A stretch of DNA of 64,000 nucleotides from Straminergon stramineum (lineage: Eukaryota > Streptophyta > Bryopsida > Hypnales > Calliergonaceae). Below the pieces are notes generated by a model that searched no databases, was not told the DNA's origin, and saw only the letters and a program-made list of their open reading frames with translations. Shown here piece by piece: positions 36,636-48,974 of the stretch. Where the stretch lies: assembly GCA_963920665.1 (NCBI GenBank), contig OY987268.1:8558501-8622500 (forward strand), in the 5' to 3' direction. Position 1 is the stretch's first letter. Each line of letters starts with the position of its first letter. The position numbers and the translations under genes were made by a program.

Positions 36636-38240
36636 ATGACAACCATGAGCAGCGAGATCTTCCCAGGACATGGTGCAACTTCGTCGTCCATCGAACCTGA
36701 TTACTTGAGTCTCTCGGTGGACATTGTGGTGCACGACCTTGCAGAGCTTGTCAGGAAAGGGTTACAGCTGAATGAAAGGCAATGTCAGGATCTCTCCTCC
36801 AAGCTCGTCCGAACCGTGGAGAATATTCAGAAACTGGTCCCTCCTTCTGGACCTTTAAGGGTTCTCTTTGGTCCAGCTTTGAAGAACTTGTACAGAGTTT
36901 TGGAGAAAGCGAAGTTGCTTGTTCATCAGTGCTGCGCCACAGATTGGTGTCGAGCAGCGGTGTTTCAGATTCACAATGAGGGGACCTTTCGAGAGTTGTT
37001 GCTGGAGGTCGGCTTATGTTACAATGTTATCTACGAGCTCACCAGAGGTATGGTACGAGATTGGGTATGGCCACTAATTCAAGCACTAGACCTTCGTCAG
37101 TCATCCTTGTTCTTGCCTGCACCTGAGAGTGAAGTCCGGGAAGATCAAGAAACTCTGATGAGAAGTCTTCAGCAAGTAGCAGGCACATCAGATGATCGGA
37201 ATTCGTATCTTGCAAAATACTTGTTGGGGAAGTTGGAGTGCGTATCTGCAGCTCGCATGAATGAAGAGTTCAGCGTTCCTGATGCGATGCTGTGGATGAA
37301 TGAAACTGAACCGGAAGGGACTTGGGAATGGCAACTCAAAATTGGAGGTGAAGAGTGTGTTCTTTTCTGCGAATGGCTTGGCATTCCCTGTGCCAGGAAG
37401 GAGTTTCACTGTCGAGTGGAAGATGGTATTTTCCTCAGGGAAGCAGCCATCTTGGCCCAGCTTAACCACCCGAATATTGTGAAGTTTTTTTGTTGTAGCA
37501 ACGATCCCGAAAAGGGTAAGTGCTTCATAGCCATGGAGCTGATGGAGATGAGCTTGGGCAGTTTGATTGAGAGGCGAGGGAAGGCCAGACGTTCATTTCC
37601 CATTCTTGTTGTTCTCGACATCATGACCCAAATAGCGCGTGGGGTGTGCTACCTCCACGGCCTCAACATTGCTCATCGTGACTTGAAACCACAAAATGTG
37701 GTTGTGACGAAAACTCGTGCTGCACATCTTGAAGATTTTTTTTGTGTGAAGTTGGTTGATTTCGGGATGTCGAAGACCAAAGTGCGGGGTTCCAGGTCTT
37801 ATACCATTTCCATATCCGGTGTTGGGACCACCAAATATAGAGCTCCGGAGGTTTTTCCTCAGGCCCAGCGAGATGCACCGGGCCTGAAAAGGAAGGTGAA
37901 TTGGTTCCAGGCGGATGCCTATAGTTTTGGCATCACTTGCGCAGTGCTTTTGTCGTTGAAGAAGCCCTTTGAAGATGTGCCCGGGAGTAAATTGTATGAG
38001 GAATTACTGCAAGGAGTCCGACCCGAACTTCCTGGCGATTGTCCCGAGGCTTTGGTTGGTCTTTTGAAGGACTGTTGGGCCACTAACCCTAATAGTCGAC
38101 CTGGTTTTGGAGAAATTTGTTCCAGGCTTGAGCAATGCAAACTTCAGGAGTTATTGAGAGTTTCCTCTGAGGTAAAAGTTTTTCCGTCCTACGGTAGAAA
38201 CACCCAACACCGTGAATATAAGCAATTCATTATAGTTTGA
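36636..38240 (+). CDS. Unit 3 MLKL-like kinase with altered Gly-loop and new C-terminus
   Basis: 534 codons from the shared ATG. The DUF1221/HeLo-type domain is complete (one extra residue near 28). The kinase keeps CARKEF, HRDLKPQN, DFG and APE, but the Gly-rich loop is shortened and rewritten: where units 1, 2 and 4 have GxGSGAxCVCRYEWLG, this copy has KIGGEECVLFCEWLG. The GxGxxG fold is gone, so ATP binding is in doubt. At about 38168 (RVSSE) homology stops and an inserted AT-rich repeat, similar to 58700-58830, supplies a short unrelated tail and stop, so the usual exon end and donor are missing. This copy is thus a stand-alone kinase-like protein or a decaying gene. Confidence 0.75.
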   Translation: MTTMSSEIFPGHGATSSSIEPDYLSLSVDIVVHDLAELVRKGLQLNERQCQDLSSKLVRTVENIQKLVPPSGPLRVLFGPALKNLYRVLEKAKLLVHQCCATDWCRAAVFQIHNEGTFRELLLEVGLCYNVIYELTRGMVRDWVWPLIQALDLRQSSLFLPAPESEVREDQETLMRSLQQVAGTSDDRNSYLAKYLLGKLECVSAARMNEEFSVPDAMLWMNETEPEGTWEWQLKIGGEECVLFCEWLGIPCARKEFHCRVEDGIFLREAAILAQLNHPNIVKFFCCSNDPEKGKCFIAMELMEMSLGSLIERRGKARRSFPILVVLDIMTQIARGVCYLHGLNIAHRDLKPQNVVVTKTRAAHLEDFFCVKLVDFGMSKTKVRGSRSYTISISGVGTTKYRAPEVFPQAQRDAPGLKRKVNWFQADAYSFGITCAVLLSLKKPFEDVPGSKLYEELLQGVRPELPGDCPEALVGLLKDCWATNPNSRPGFGEICSRLEQCKLQELLRVSSEVKVFPSYGRNTQHREYKQFIIV

Positions 38241-38887
38241 GGCAACTTTTGATAAAAATAAATATTTTTGTAGTACTAGCAATTGAAAATCATGAATTTA
38301 AAAAAAAATTATAATTTTCAGATATGGCATGTATTTTTCATGAATTTTCAAAGTGGCAGCTCTCTAGACCACTGAAATTGTCACATAAGTGGACTTGAAA
38401 TCAAAACCTACCAATTTCAGCAATCAACCAATCAACAGTTTTTAAGGGGACGATCATGTGACATAGTAAAAGGATAGTTTAATGGAAGGCTAGGGACATT
38501 TCTAGAGAACTCTATTGTACATGAATGGGAACAGGGATGCTTTGGGATGTTTCTATCTTATTTCCAGTTTTTTGGACGTTTATTGTTCCTATGATTAGAG
38601 TCTTGGGGTTGGATCCATGGTTTAACTCATACGTGTATAATTTTGAACATAGCAATGAACCATGGGTGTCCATTCTTAGACCATGCACCTTTTTTATATG
38701 GATGACCATCATTAATGTTTCTGCATGTCTAGTTTGATTCTCCAATATTCCAGTGTGTGCTCATGTGATGTGAAATCCATTTGACCTTGAGTAGTGTGTT
38801 TAATTTGTGCAGTATATTTGAATGCATTTGAAAGTTGTCTTGATATTGGTACTTTGCTGGGGGGTTTTCTTTTGCGTCATTTTACAG

Positions 38888-39670
38888 GAGGCTGTCGTTC
38901 ATTCACCAATTATCTTGTCAGAATTGAAGCCTAAGCAGGTGCCTACGTCTTTCCTTCATTGCACACTTACTGAAACATCCAAAGTTAGTACTGGTGTGTT
39001 GAAAAGTCAGCCCTTTTAAATTGATGCATTAACTTATCAAGTTTGGATGGCTCAAAATGGATGTGTTTTTTGTTGGTGAAACTCACATTGACATTAATCA
39101 TGAGCTGTTTGCATGGGGCGTACTAACTTTTCTCATGAAACATATGAATGAACATGAAGCTTTTTTTAATTCAAAGCTTCAAAGATGAATTTCAGGTTTA
39201 GAGTGGTTTGATAGTGCATATGATCAATGTGATAATATTAATGCACATGACAAAACCCACAACTTTACTGTTTGATCATGCTCTAATTACAACTGGCATT
39301 CATGTGTGATTGGAATGTTTCTACTAGGGTTTGGGGAGCAGTATGATTTCAACCATTTTATTAGTCAAGATTCGCCAATTCTTCGCCTCATCAACGTGAG
39401 TACCTTGGCCTGTCACTCAATTCCATGGACTGCATATTTTAGATACCTACTCTATTCCCTAGCTTTATTGAACTTCCTCTTGATTCAATTCCACTACTAC
39501 TTGCAGAAATTTCAAGAAGTAATTAAAGAGTCTGATGCGAAGCCTACTATATTCCCATACAATGAGCTTTGGGTTGCCACATGAGATTTTCACGAGGCCC
39601 CGAAAACGGTCTTTCATCATTTGCATCTGGGTTGAGCCTTGGCAGCTTATCAGATGGAGCTTCACCCTGA
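38888..39670 (+). pseudogene. Unit 3 remnants of linker exon and RLK-type domain
   Basis: A shortened linker exon survives (38888-38938, EAVVHSPIILSELKPKQ). The exon that begins the RLK-type domain is present (acceptor at 39507) but has TGA in place of Arg in VATRDF. Right after FHE (about 39592) the sequence jumps to the C-terminal tail coding SSFASGLSLGSLSDGASP, ending at TGA 39668-39670. About 1.6 kb covering the kinase core is deleted. There is no working second kinase in this unit. Confidence 0.8.
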
Positions 39671-41053
39671 AGCGCCTGGGAGGCCCCCCCAGAGAGTCTT
39701 TGGATGACATTTAGCCCCTGTGGAAGATGGAGGAAAGCAATTTTTATTCCAATTTTGGGGGGATCTTCTTGCAAGAAGTTGGTGTTGGAAATTCTCTCCT
39801 CTTTTTTGGTCAGGTGGGTGTGTTGTGTTGTCCTCTGCTGAGTCTTTTACTGCCAGGCCACTTGTGGCTGGCAGGTCCTATATTCTTACGTTTGCAATGA
39901 AATTCCATTTCATATGTGTCAAAAAACAAAAAAAACTCTGTTTTTGGTATCGTTGACTTTTGTACGTAGTAAGATCTTTAATGCATTGATCACCATGCTG
40001 TGCATTTTGACAACTTCTTAGGAAATATATGATTTCAATTTTGATAAATTAAAATTAAAAGTTTCAAGGATAATGAGTCCCTTGAAAGGATGGCCTATGA
40101 CCACAAAAATGAACTTCTAAATCCTTTCCCTCATGACATATGTTATTTTTTAGGATAAATGTTGTGACTTGGATAGTTTTGCCACATAGCTCTATGAAAT
40201 GAAAGTAAGATGGTTGTAAAGTAGAAGCATTGATTTTCAACACTTTAAGCAATTCTACATATTTTGAGAAGCAATCATCACCACATGAGATCATTTTTAG
40301 CACATTGGCAATTGAAAAATCATGAATTTAGAAAAAAAATTGATACTTTCCAAAAATTATACAAATGTGCTATGAATTTGTAAGTTCAAGTACATGGTGG
40401 GTCCCAAATCATGTTTTGCGTTCATGTATACAAGATGTACATTTTGGACTTCCTATAGCTACATGGTATAGTTTAGGAATAGGTGTTTCTACCTTATGTG
40501 ATGGGCCTTGTAAATCAAGTTTTATTATTCCACAAATACTACATTCTATATCTGTTTGTATTGCAATTAATTAAATGTAAGGAGTGATATATCATAGGAT
40601 AGTAAGCCTTAAGGAAGGTCATTCCATACCTATTAGGGCCTTGATCCTTTGTCCTATACAACCCCTCTTTTGAACATCAATTCATTTCTTCTAACACTTG
40701 GTTGGCCTTCAATTGGCAAGTAGTGTAAGCATGACTTGGTTATTTGTCTATGACCATCATTGTTTAGTGTGCTTATATAGTGGTTTACAACCTTACAATG
40801 AATGTCTATAATAAATTCATACATAGTGATAGAAATTTGATCTCAAAGAGTGTTTAGATTGAATATCCATCATGAATGCTTCTACGACTTCCAAGAATCA
40901 CAATCTACATTGGTCAAAATGTTGTAAGTGGAGAATAGAATCCTTTTCCTAAATGTATAGACTAAAATAGAGTTCAATGTATTCTTTGTGAGGTATTGAC
41001 CAAATGGTCATACCCCACTTTGACCTTGTGTAGACTCAAACTCATAACAAGTA
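39671..41053. other. 3' flank and spacer of unit 3
   Basis: Homologous to 8777-9930 and 26150-27730. A roughly 150-bp segment at 39805-39945, containing GCCACTTGTGGCTGGCAGG, is not in the other units and splits the 3' flank. No gene is seen. Confidence 0.5.
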
Positions 41054-41282
41054 TTAACCTAGTAAGAATGTTGCGGACCAGAGTGGTCCAATGGATGACA
41101 GAGAACTTTTGCATGTGAGACAGAAGTGCCATTGTTCATCCTTGGAATCTTGTGCAAAAAAGGGGAGGTCTTGCATAGTAGTATGACCTCCAATGATTAC
41201 TTTGGGGTTTTTTCAAGTAGATGATTCACACTGTTTCAAAAAGAAGATTTCTATACTGACCAGTCCATCCTTACAAGGTTAA
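41054..41282. mobile_element. Short TTAA-flanked MITE, 221 bp
   Basis: The element 41058-41278 has ends CCTAGTAAGAATG and, reverse-complemented, CCTTGTAAGGATG, and is flanked by TTAA on both sides. Unit 1 has the empty site AAGTATTAACATGTTAA (10787-10803), and unit 2 the same with one change. Degenerate copies lie at 33990-34460 and 18220-18420. This is the cleanest TTAA insertion in the window. Confidence 0.85.
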
Positions 41283-42339
41283 CATGTTAATTTGAAGAAT
41301 GTATTATCATCTACCAATGAAAAACACTTGGTGGGGGAAGGTATCGAAAGGTATGCATTATTCATACCCATCATGACCCCCTTATCAACATTTATACAAA
41401 TGTAGATAGACTACACAATTGGGAAGGGAACATTGTAGGTTTACCTACCTTAACAGTGATTAGTCAATTACTATTCATTCTTGTTGAAAAGTATGATGAT
41501 GTGATAACAAAAATTCCACTCAATCCTCATCATGTATTGAAATTTTGAATGACATACTACACACTTTATAGCTACCGAAAGGTAAGAATTTTAAGCTACG
41601 GTGTTGTTGGATAGGTCTTCATGCTATAATCAGGAAACTGAAATCACTCAACACTTCTTCATGAGGAGGTGTCACAGTTCAATACTTGAAGGATTCACAA
41701 AGAGAGAAAAACTCTAGACTTTTTGGATTCTAACTCTACCCAAAGGTAAGAGTCTTGAGGATTGGATCCCCAAATCCAAAGTAGGAGTTTCGGGAGCTAG
41801 GGGGTCTAACTCCTGCTGGGCTCTTGTAGGATCAAAGCATAGAATTTGGGAGCTCAAATTGCAAATTAAATCTAACAACCCTATTTGAGATTCCACGATG
41901 CGAGATCGATCGACATGGTCCTCAAATTGAACATTACTCCCTCCGACCCAAAATTCGTGTCTGCAGTTACTTCATTAATTTTGTAGCAGGATCTGAGATA
42001 TTAACCGAAGAGATTATAAAATCACTGTGAGCTGTTTTGGTTTCTAATTAATTTTATTTCGATTGTCCCCGATATGACATTTGCTATGCGAAATAATCAA
42101 AAACAAAAACAGACAGTGAGCTGAAAGGCGCATACAAAAGCTCACACAATACAGGGTGTAAGTGGTTTTCATCATTTACGGCAACAGAAATAAAGACAGG
42201 AATCAGGACTTCAAGGACTAGAGGTCAAACGGTCCCAGTAAATTGGCAAAGGAATATATATTTTACAAGCTGTGATTCATTGTACAAGAAGAAGCTAAAT
42301 TACGAAAGAATGGGTAAGAGACCAACTTAACCTATTTAA
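41283..42339. other. Spacer of unit 3
   Basis: Nearly identical to 27880-28928 of unit 2, more so than to units 1 or 4, suggesting units 2 and 3 separated most recently in this part or exchanged sequence. No gene is recognised. Confidence 0.5.
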
Positions 42340-43548
42340 TCAATCATCATACGACATATGCGGAGCAGCTTCACAACCAGGGTCAAAGGCGTCTGCGACT
42401 CCACAGCAATGCCAATACTGCAAAATTTCACCACCACCAATTGTCTCCATTGTGCCACCCGTGTACGTGCTCTCAAACTTCTCTTCGTCTCTCCTGCCAC
42501 CACAACCACCTTGAAAACAAGGACACCGTAACAAATTTCAAAAACAAAATTTCCCCTAAACTCGACATAAATATGAGAAGAATCAATTATCACCTAAACA
42601 ACTAAGGTTTCATGGTCTTAAAGTGATCAATTCAAGCACTCATATTGTAAAAAATATAATCCAAACAAGGATAGATTTTATACTACAAATCAGTGAAGAG
42701 CATTGTTTCCGTTGATCCAAAATTGAACAAAAGAGAGTCTCCATATGACCTACTTAACCCAGTAAGGACACCAAGGACTAAAAGTGTCAGATCAATGACT
42801 TTTAAGGAAACTGTAGAAATAAAGAATGCACCCTTTCATTCGAGAATTTGATCATTTCTGGCTAACTACCTTGGTGATATGACCACAATCTTCTAAGGTT
42901 AAGAGTGCCAACAATCATGACCAATTCTGGGATTTAAGGTTTTAAGTGACAAGTGAAAAGGTTTTGATTGATCTTACGGTGACAACTAGTACTTCAGACA
43001 GGCTCGAACATCAGTGAAGAACCGAGCATGTAATGGTCAGAGAGGGAACAAAAATTGAACAAAAGAGAATCCCCATAGAGCTTACTCAAAACTCCTCAAA
43101 TAAACAAGCAATCCATTAGAATTTTGGCACGATTCGCAACCCTGAACGCTATACCAGATACGAACCTGAACTAACCTCCGAAGTGCGCAGTATGGAATCG
43201 ACAAGCACGCGGATGATTCTCCCTCGGATTGTACATTTGCTTACAATTGCGGCATATGCGAAGCTGCACTCTCCCTTCCGCCGTTTCTCCCCCTCCGCTT
43301 GCTGCTGTTGTTGCATGTGTCCTAATGACAGCCCCTACACCACAAACATCAAGGACAGCTCCCTGTTACAATGTAGCAATCTTAGACATCCCCAATCGTA
43401 AAAATTCCATCTCCTTCGTGGTTGATTCCAGCTCTGAGGGTGCAGAATTTTCACCGCGTTGTGAGGTCAGCTTGGGGATGAAAAGTCTGCGTGGTTGCAA
43501 CATGGGATTTGAAATGGAAACGATTGCAAGTTGCGCATGATGCCGCAA
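42340..43548 (-). pseudogene. Unit 3 copy of Cys/His-rich plastid protein, frameshifted
   Basis: Exon 2 (43334-43176, 159 nt) is open and codes CRNCKQMYNPRENHPRACRF. Exon 3 (42493-42340) is 154 nt against 155 in units 2 and 4: one base is missing in the ETKRKFE stretch (GAAGAGAAG for GAAGAGGAAG), so the zinc-ligand end YWHCCG...DPGC is out of frame. Exon 1 also has a 1-nt loss just after the ATG used in unit 4, leaving only an internal ATG at 43548. Confidence 0.75.
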
Positions 43549-43802
43549 TGGAAGTGATCAAGTGCAAGCAGTGGTTGTCTAACATCGCAATCTTTGGAGA
43601 TCTGGCGAGGAGCAAATGTGGTGGAAGGAACCCAGAGAAACAATCTCCAAAAATGCAAACTTCGCAGTAAGGGAGGATGGAATTCAATTGGGGCCCTCAG
43701 TCGGTGGAATGTTAGTTTATTTAGGCACACTTGTAGCCAATGAGGCTGTGCAAAAGAGATGGTGCATGACTGAATTAAGGTCACGTGCCAAGTGACCCCT
43801 TC

Positions 43803-44591
43803 TTAACCCCTCAGAGCCCTAGCCTTTCCAAGTGTGTTTTACGTGTCACAAAAGAGCATGGGCTTATAATTATCCCCAATGAAGCAAATTAGTTTTTTTC
43901 AAAATCTACCTACATAGATGTTTAAAAAGTTTGCTTAATAGTGTGCATATCAATTTTGAGTGTGAAATTGCAGAAAAGTTGACAGATTATAAGAAGGGAA
44001 ATGTATGTATCTTATTTTTGGTATGTTGCCCCTCCCCACAATGTTTGAGAAATTTTCAAAAGAGAGTTTTTTGGGATTGGAGGTGATTGACATGAACAAC
44101 TACAAATTGTGTTAGCACACTAAAATGCACTTCCAAAACCTTTAATTCAAATGAAGGGCTATCAAACTCATTATATAATCTACCTTGCAATAAATTGTTC
44201 AAATGAAATTTTCTTTGATAAGTAGAAATTGCAAATAACTCCAAATAAACACTTTCATGTTTAAATTTTCAAAGGTGAAAATCATGAAAACACTTTATTC
44301 TTTCCATTAGGTCCAATTTCAAAGCAAATGGATAAGTAGAAGTTTTTTAAATCTCAAATCAAATGAAATTGACAAGCTTTATTCTTCCACCAATGGTACA
44401 TATATTCCTTGAGGAACTCTCAAAAATCAAATATTTACTTTTCTTACTGAAAATTAAAACCTTCTAATAGTTAACCTTTGATACTATTTGTAAAAAAATT
44501 TAAAATTGTCAAAGGAATTTTACTACCCACACCAAAATGAGCGTGGAATTTGAATTAACCATATATGGTTGGTTAGGCAATTAGGATTTAA
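43803..44591. mobile_element. TTAA-bounded element, unit 3 copy
   Basis: Same element as 30404-31183, at the same position relative to the minus-strand gene, so it was inserted before units 2 and 3 were duplicated. It starts TTAACCCC and ends GGATTTAA. No coding region is seen. Confidence 0.6.
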
Positions 44592-45835
44592 ACCAACCTT
44601 TGGACATTCTTGAGAATCTATAACCTCTATGCATGGGAATCTAGGGTTTGTTTTAGATAATTGCATATTTTTTGCACTTTTTAAATTCTTAGTTTCATAT
44701 ACATAAGTGTCCAATAAATGCATATTAAGATGAGAGTCTAGATTGTTTTTTTGACTTTCAAGAAGTTCCAACCCAAAATTAGGCAATTTCATATTGAAAA
44801 GAATTGCTTGACAATTGTTTACTAGAATGCATGTGGTTGTAGTGATCTAAAAACAATCTAAGCAATAGAGGCACCTAATTCCAATTATATAAACTTGAGA
44901 GCTTATCTCCCATTACTACAAGATAATATGGAATTATTTTGCAAATAGGAAAATATAATTAGAGATGGTTTCAAAAGAAAAAGTGAATTTTTAAAGTACC
45001 AAGGTAAAGATATGAATTATCAAAGTGAGGTTCCAATGAGCACTCCAAACCACTTTCTTCATTGACCCATAAAGATTGGCTTAGATTGCACTATTATGAA
45101 TAGTTTCTTTCTATCTTAAAAATCTCATTTATCCTAGTAAAGTTGCCAAGATAAAAAAAAATATTCAATGGATAATGACTTCAAACATTGAAACCATAGA
45201 AACTAAAAATACACTAATTTGTTCATGAACATGATAATTTTTGGCTATTACATTTGTTGTAGAGCTTCATCATTTTCCAAGGGTAAAGGAATGGTTTTAG
45301 GTCATTCTAACTTACTTCAATGATCCACCATCTCAATCTTTAACACAAGAAATATCATTATGCAATGGGGGCCATGTGAACATTCAACTATTGTAAGTGT
45401 TATCCCTATTACCAAGGTTACATTCAACAAAGTCTTGCTTCTATCACTAAGGTTGTTAGGTGAAATGACCTAAAATTCTACATTTCATTCTTGATAATCG
45501 TGCCCCTATCATTGAGGTTGATAGATTGTTGACCAAAAATTATCATTCAAATGAATGAATAGGTGCATATTTTATTTCTATAATTCCCTAAAATTTATTA
45601 ATAGGAAATTTTTAGTCCCCAATATCCCCAATATTCAATACAATTTACTAATAGTGTTGAATTAGATTAGGGGTTATTTTATACTTGTGGACTAATGGAA
45701 TAATACATTTAAAAAAAAGACTTCAAAGGGTATTAAAGTGTCATATTAGAAGTACCTTCTAAATTGATTAAAACCACTTAATAAGAGCTTGTGACATTTT
45801 AGAGATTTTTTCAATTTCCATGTGCATATAATAAT
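44592..45835. other. AT-rich spacer, no gene seen
   Basis: Aligned with 31184-32610 of unit 2. Small indels separate the two. Nothing codes. Confidence 0.5.
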
Positions 45836-46752
45836 TTAACCCCTAAAGGACCAACCTTCATTTTTTGGCTACATAGCAATTTTGGGAAGGTACGTGTGGT
45901 TGGAGATTTCCATATTTTTAACCCAAATTTTAATAGAAGGTGGGGACGAGGAATATCTTTCAAATTTCATGACATTTGGAAATACAAGTAAAAAGTTATG
46001 GCCTAATATGTTTGTTTTTTTCATAAATGGGCAGTCCGGGCAAATTTTTAAAAATCACTGTTTTCAAAAACTAAAATTTGAAATTGGTTTTCTAGAGTTA
46101 TATATAATTGGAAAGCTTTGAATCATTCCATTTTGGTCAAGGAGTCAAAAGTTATGAGGACTTTTTGTTTGTGGGCAGTTATGGATTCTCTACTCTAAAA
46201 TAAACTTCAAAGTCCTTTATCTTATTCAATTTTCAATATTTTTTGAAAAAAATAAAATCATAGGATGTAGATTGTTTATTACAACATTGCAACCATTGGA
46301 ATTGGCATTTTTCAATTCCATAATTAAATTCTTAACAATTTAGTATTTTGAATCATTCTCTACTACTATCTACTTACTATTTTTTTCCTGTATGTTGTAC
46401 AATTTCAAATGATCTGAAAATTTTCAAGCATGTGGCCAACTTGTCTAGGAAAAAGAATCCAAAGAAGCACCACCATTTTGGACAGTTTTTTCATAGAAAA
46501 GTGAGCTTGTGAAGTGCTGCCCTGTTTTTTGCAAGGCCCGAAAAATGATTTTAGTGAATTTAAATGCTTATATCTTGCAATCCATGCGGTGGAAATTTCT
46601 GAAATTTTTACCACATGCTCTCAAGTCAGTATAATACAAGATCATATGGTTACATGTGTAAAAAACAATTTCAAAAATTTGGCACTTGTACTAAAAATGA
46701 TAGTTTTGGAGCATTTTCAATGAAAACATAGTCATAGAACTTTAGGGGTTAA
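45836..46752. mobile_element. TTAA-flanked inverted-repeat element, 909 bp
   Basis: The ends are CCCCTAAAGGACC and, reverse-complemented, CCCCTAAAGTTCT, with TTAA at 45836-45839 and 46749-46752. Unit 2 has the empty site ATAATTTAAAAAACATT (about 32600-32616). Its right 360 bp match bases 75-425 of the window. It is the same family as 14624-15191. No transposase is seen in any frame. Confidence 0.8.
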
Positions 46753-47478
46753 AAGACATTGATTTTAACCCTAAAACAACGTTTTTTTTTGTTTTTTTTT
46801 AATCATACAAACTTCAAGGGTCACGGCAAGACATGACACATCCATGGCAACCAGAGAACTAAAACAACGTTTCATGCTCTCTCTTCATCAATCTTCATTA
46901 GAATAAGGGAGCTGACCCATTTCTGACCACTCAAGCAGATACGCATATCTGCAAGGGAGGTTTCAACAGTGGGGAAATTTTCCCAAGAGCAAAAATAAAG
47001 TTCTTAAGGTTTCCATAATTTTTCAGATTTTTTTTTCTCAAAAAATAATTACTAAGAATTTTTAAGCTGAAGATTTTGTTTTACCCACATTGGTCATGTA
47101 GACCTTATTTTTGACCAAGGGCTGGTTGCAAAATCCAACGAGGACTGGTTCCAATTTTGAGAGTCTTGTAGCCAATCATATTGCACCACAATTACTCAGG
47201 AACTGTGCCAACATTAATTGTTGCTAATCACCTCCTGATCAGCAATCCCCCAATTGGCTAAATTTTGCTCACTTGCTACATAATTTCTTCATACCCTCGG
47301 TGTTAAATTCAAAAAAATCTTTCAAAAATGAACATTTGGCTAATATCCCTGAACCTGTTCTGGGATCACTGCTCCTGATTGAAATTACTCCACCCTACCT
47401 TGCCAGACTGGGTCTGTGATTAGTAATGGGTCGGCTCCCTTACTTTTCCATATCAAAACACACCTTTCAAGGACTTGA
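46753..47478. other. Spacer before unit 4
   Basis: 46917-47200 is another copy of the dispersed repeat seen at 14085-14462 and 33300-33500. No gene is seen. Confidence 0.5.
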
Positions 47479-48974
47479 AAGCAACGTTTGACACGACAAC
47501 TTGTCAACCTCAACCCGGAAAACGGGCCTACCGACAGAATGCGCTTGGTTTTTGTGGAAGGATGGAGCGATGGAGCGTCCACATCTCGCGCCGTAGTGGT
47601 TGCCGTCGCTTGCACCAGTTTGTTGCTCGCAGCTCTGCTACTTTGTCTAGCAAAGATATATGCTGGCTACCCGCTGCAAGGAATTCCGACAGAGCGCGTT
47701 TCATTTGAGCACGACGCTTGAATTTGATCAGTCGTGTTCTTTTCCAGGTCCTGTGCGTGTCGCTTAGGTTTAGCCGATCGAGAGCTGGATGATCGAGTGG
47801 AAATTCTTGTCGCCGAAACTCAGGACGATTTCTCCTCTTCCAATTAGTTACGGCTTGGCACATCAAGGGGGGGTCCAAATTAACTATCGCGGATTTCGCT
47901 CTGGATCCCGACAGACATGCTGCTTTCGGGTCTTGCACGAAATTCTTCATCCGGATTTCATGATGTGCTTGCGCCCCTCTCCGTCTCTTCATTTCTTCCA
48001 TGCTGTTTTGTCTTTCTGTTGTGAAAGTTGGTCAGGAGTCTCGTAGCTTTAATTCAGCAATTCGTTGATCATCTAAGCACGCCAAAATCCGTTTTCTGAA
48101 TGACTTGTAATATAACCCTAGCTGTACATATCAGGAAGAGCAGAGAGAATATTCTGGCATTAGATCGTCTAATTGCATGATCGTATCGTGTATCGGAGAG
48201 GTTAAATAATTCTGCACTTTCACTAGACAGATTCGTCCTAATAGTGAGGGGGGATTAGCATCACCTTGAAAATTAGTGTTGCCATTTCTGTTTGGTTTCG
48301 TGGAAACTGTTACTAAACAGTAATATTTCATCCTGCACTAATTCAAAGTAGTTTGAGTCTGGTAAATTGTTTCACGCGCACGATTAGGACAAATCATTGT
48401 AGCAGTACAGATTAGGACGAGCCGTCACTGCTTCACGTGTGAGTTAGAAGCAGCGCTGACCGATTGCAGCATGTATGAGCGGTGAAGGGTTCAATTCGAT
48501 TTAAAGACATAGACCTATTGAGCTCAAGTTCTTGTCATTAAGTCTGAATTTCTTTCACAACTTCCAAGTGGGAATTTGAGGACCAGTACAAGTAACAGCA
48601 GCTAAGTCCATTTCCATTCAGAGATGACTGGTCATAGATATATTGCCGAGTCACGAGTTCAAGCCTCTGCTGCATCAGTTGCTGCTGGTAAGAGGAGTCA
48701 GTACACGAGATTGTTGTATCGTCTAGGTTACATTTTCCATCGCCTGCTTTGTTCCTAGTCCTTCAGAAATTTGCACGAGACTCACTCACATGTTCACTAC
48801 TTATGCGGTGTGGTTTGCAGTGGAGATGTCATGTCGGGAGTCGACGTGAGTTCACTGCATGCAGACCACGAATGCAGTTTCAAATTGACCGAGATAAAGC
48901 CAGGGATTTTAGGGTGCGACTTCTGAATTTGTCTTTATGACTGCTCCCTTGAGTTGCTCACCATCTGGTGATCA
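47479..48974 (+). promoter_or_regulatory. Conserved 5' module of kinase unit 4
   Basis: Homologous to 2233-4044, without insertions. Here a small frame starts at an ATG (about 47539, MRLVFVEGWSDG) and covers the hydrophobic run before stopping after SFEHDA. The other units do not keep the same start, so it is treated as 5' flank rather than a gene. Confidence 0.5.
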
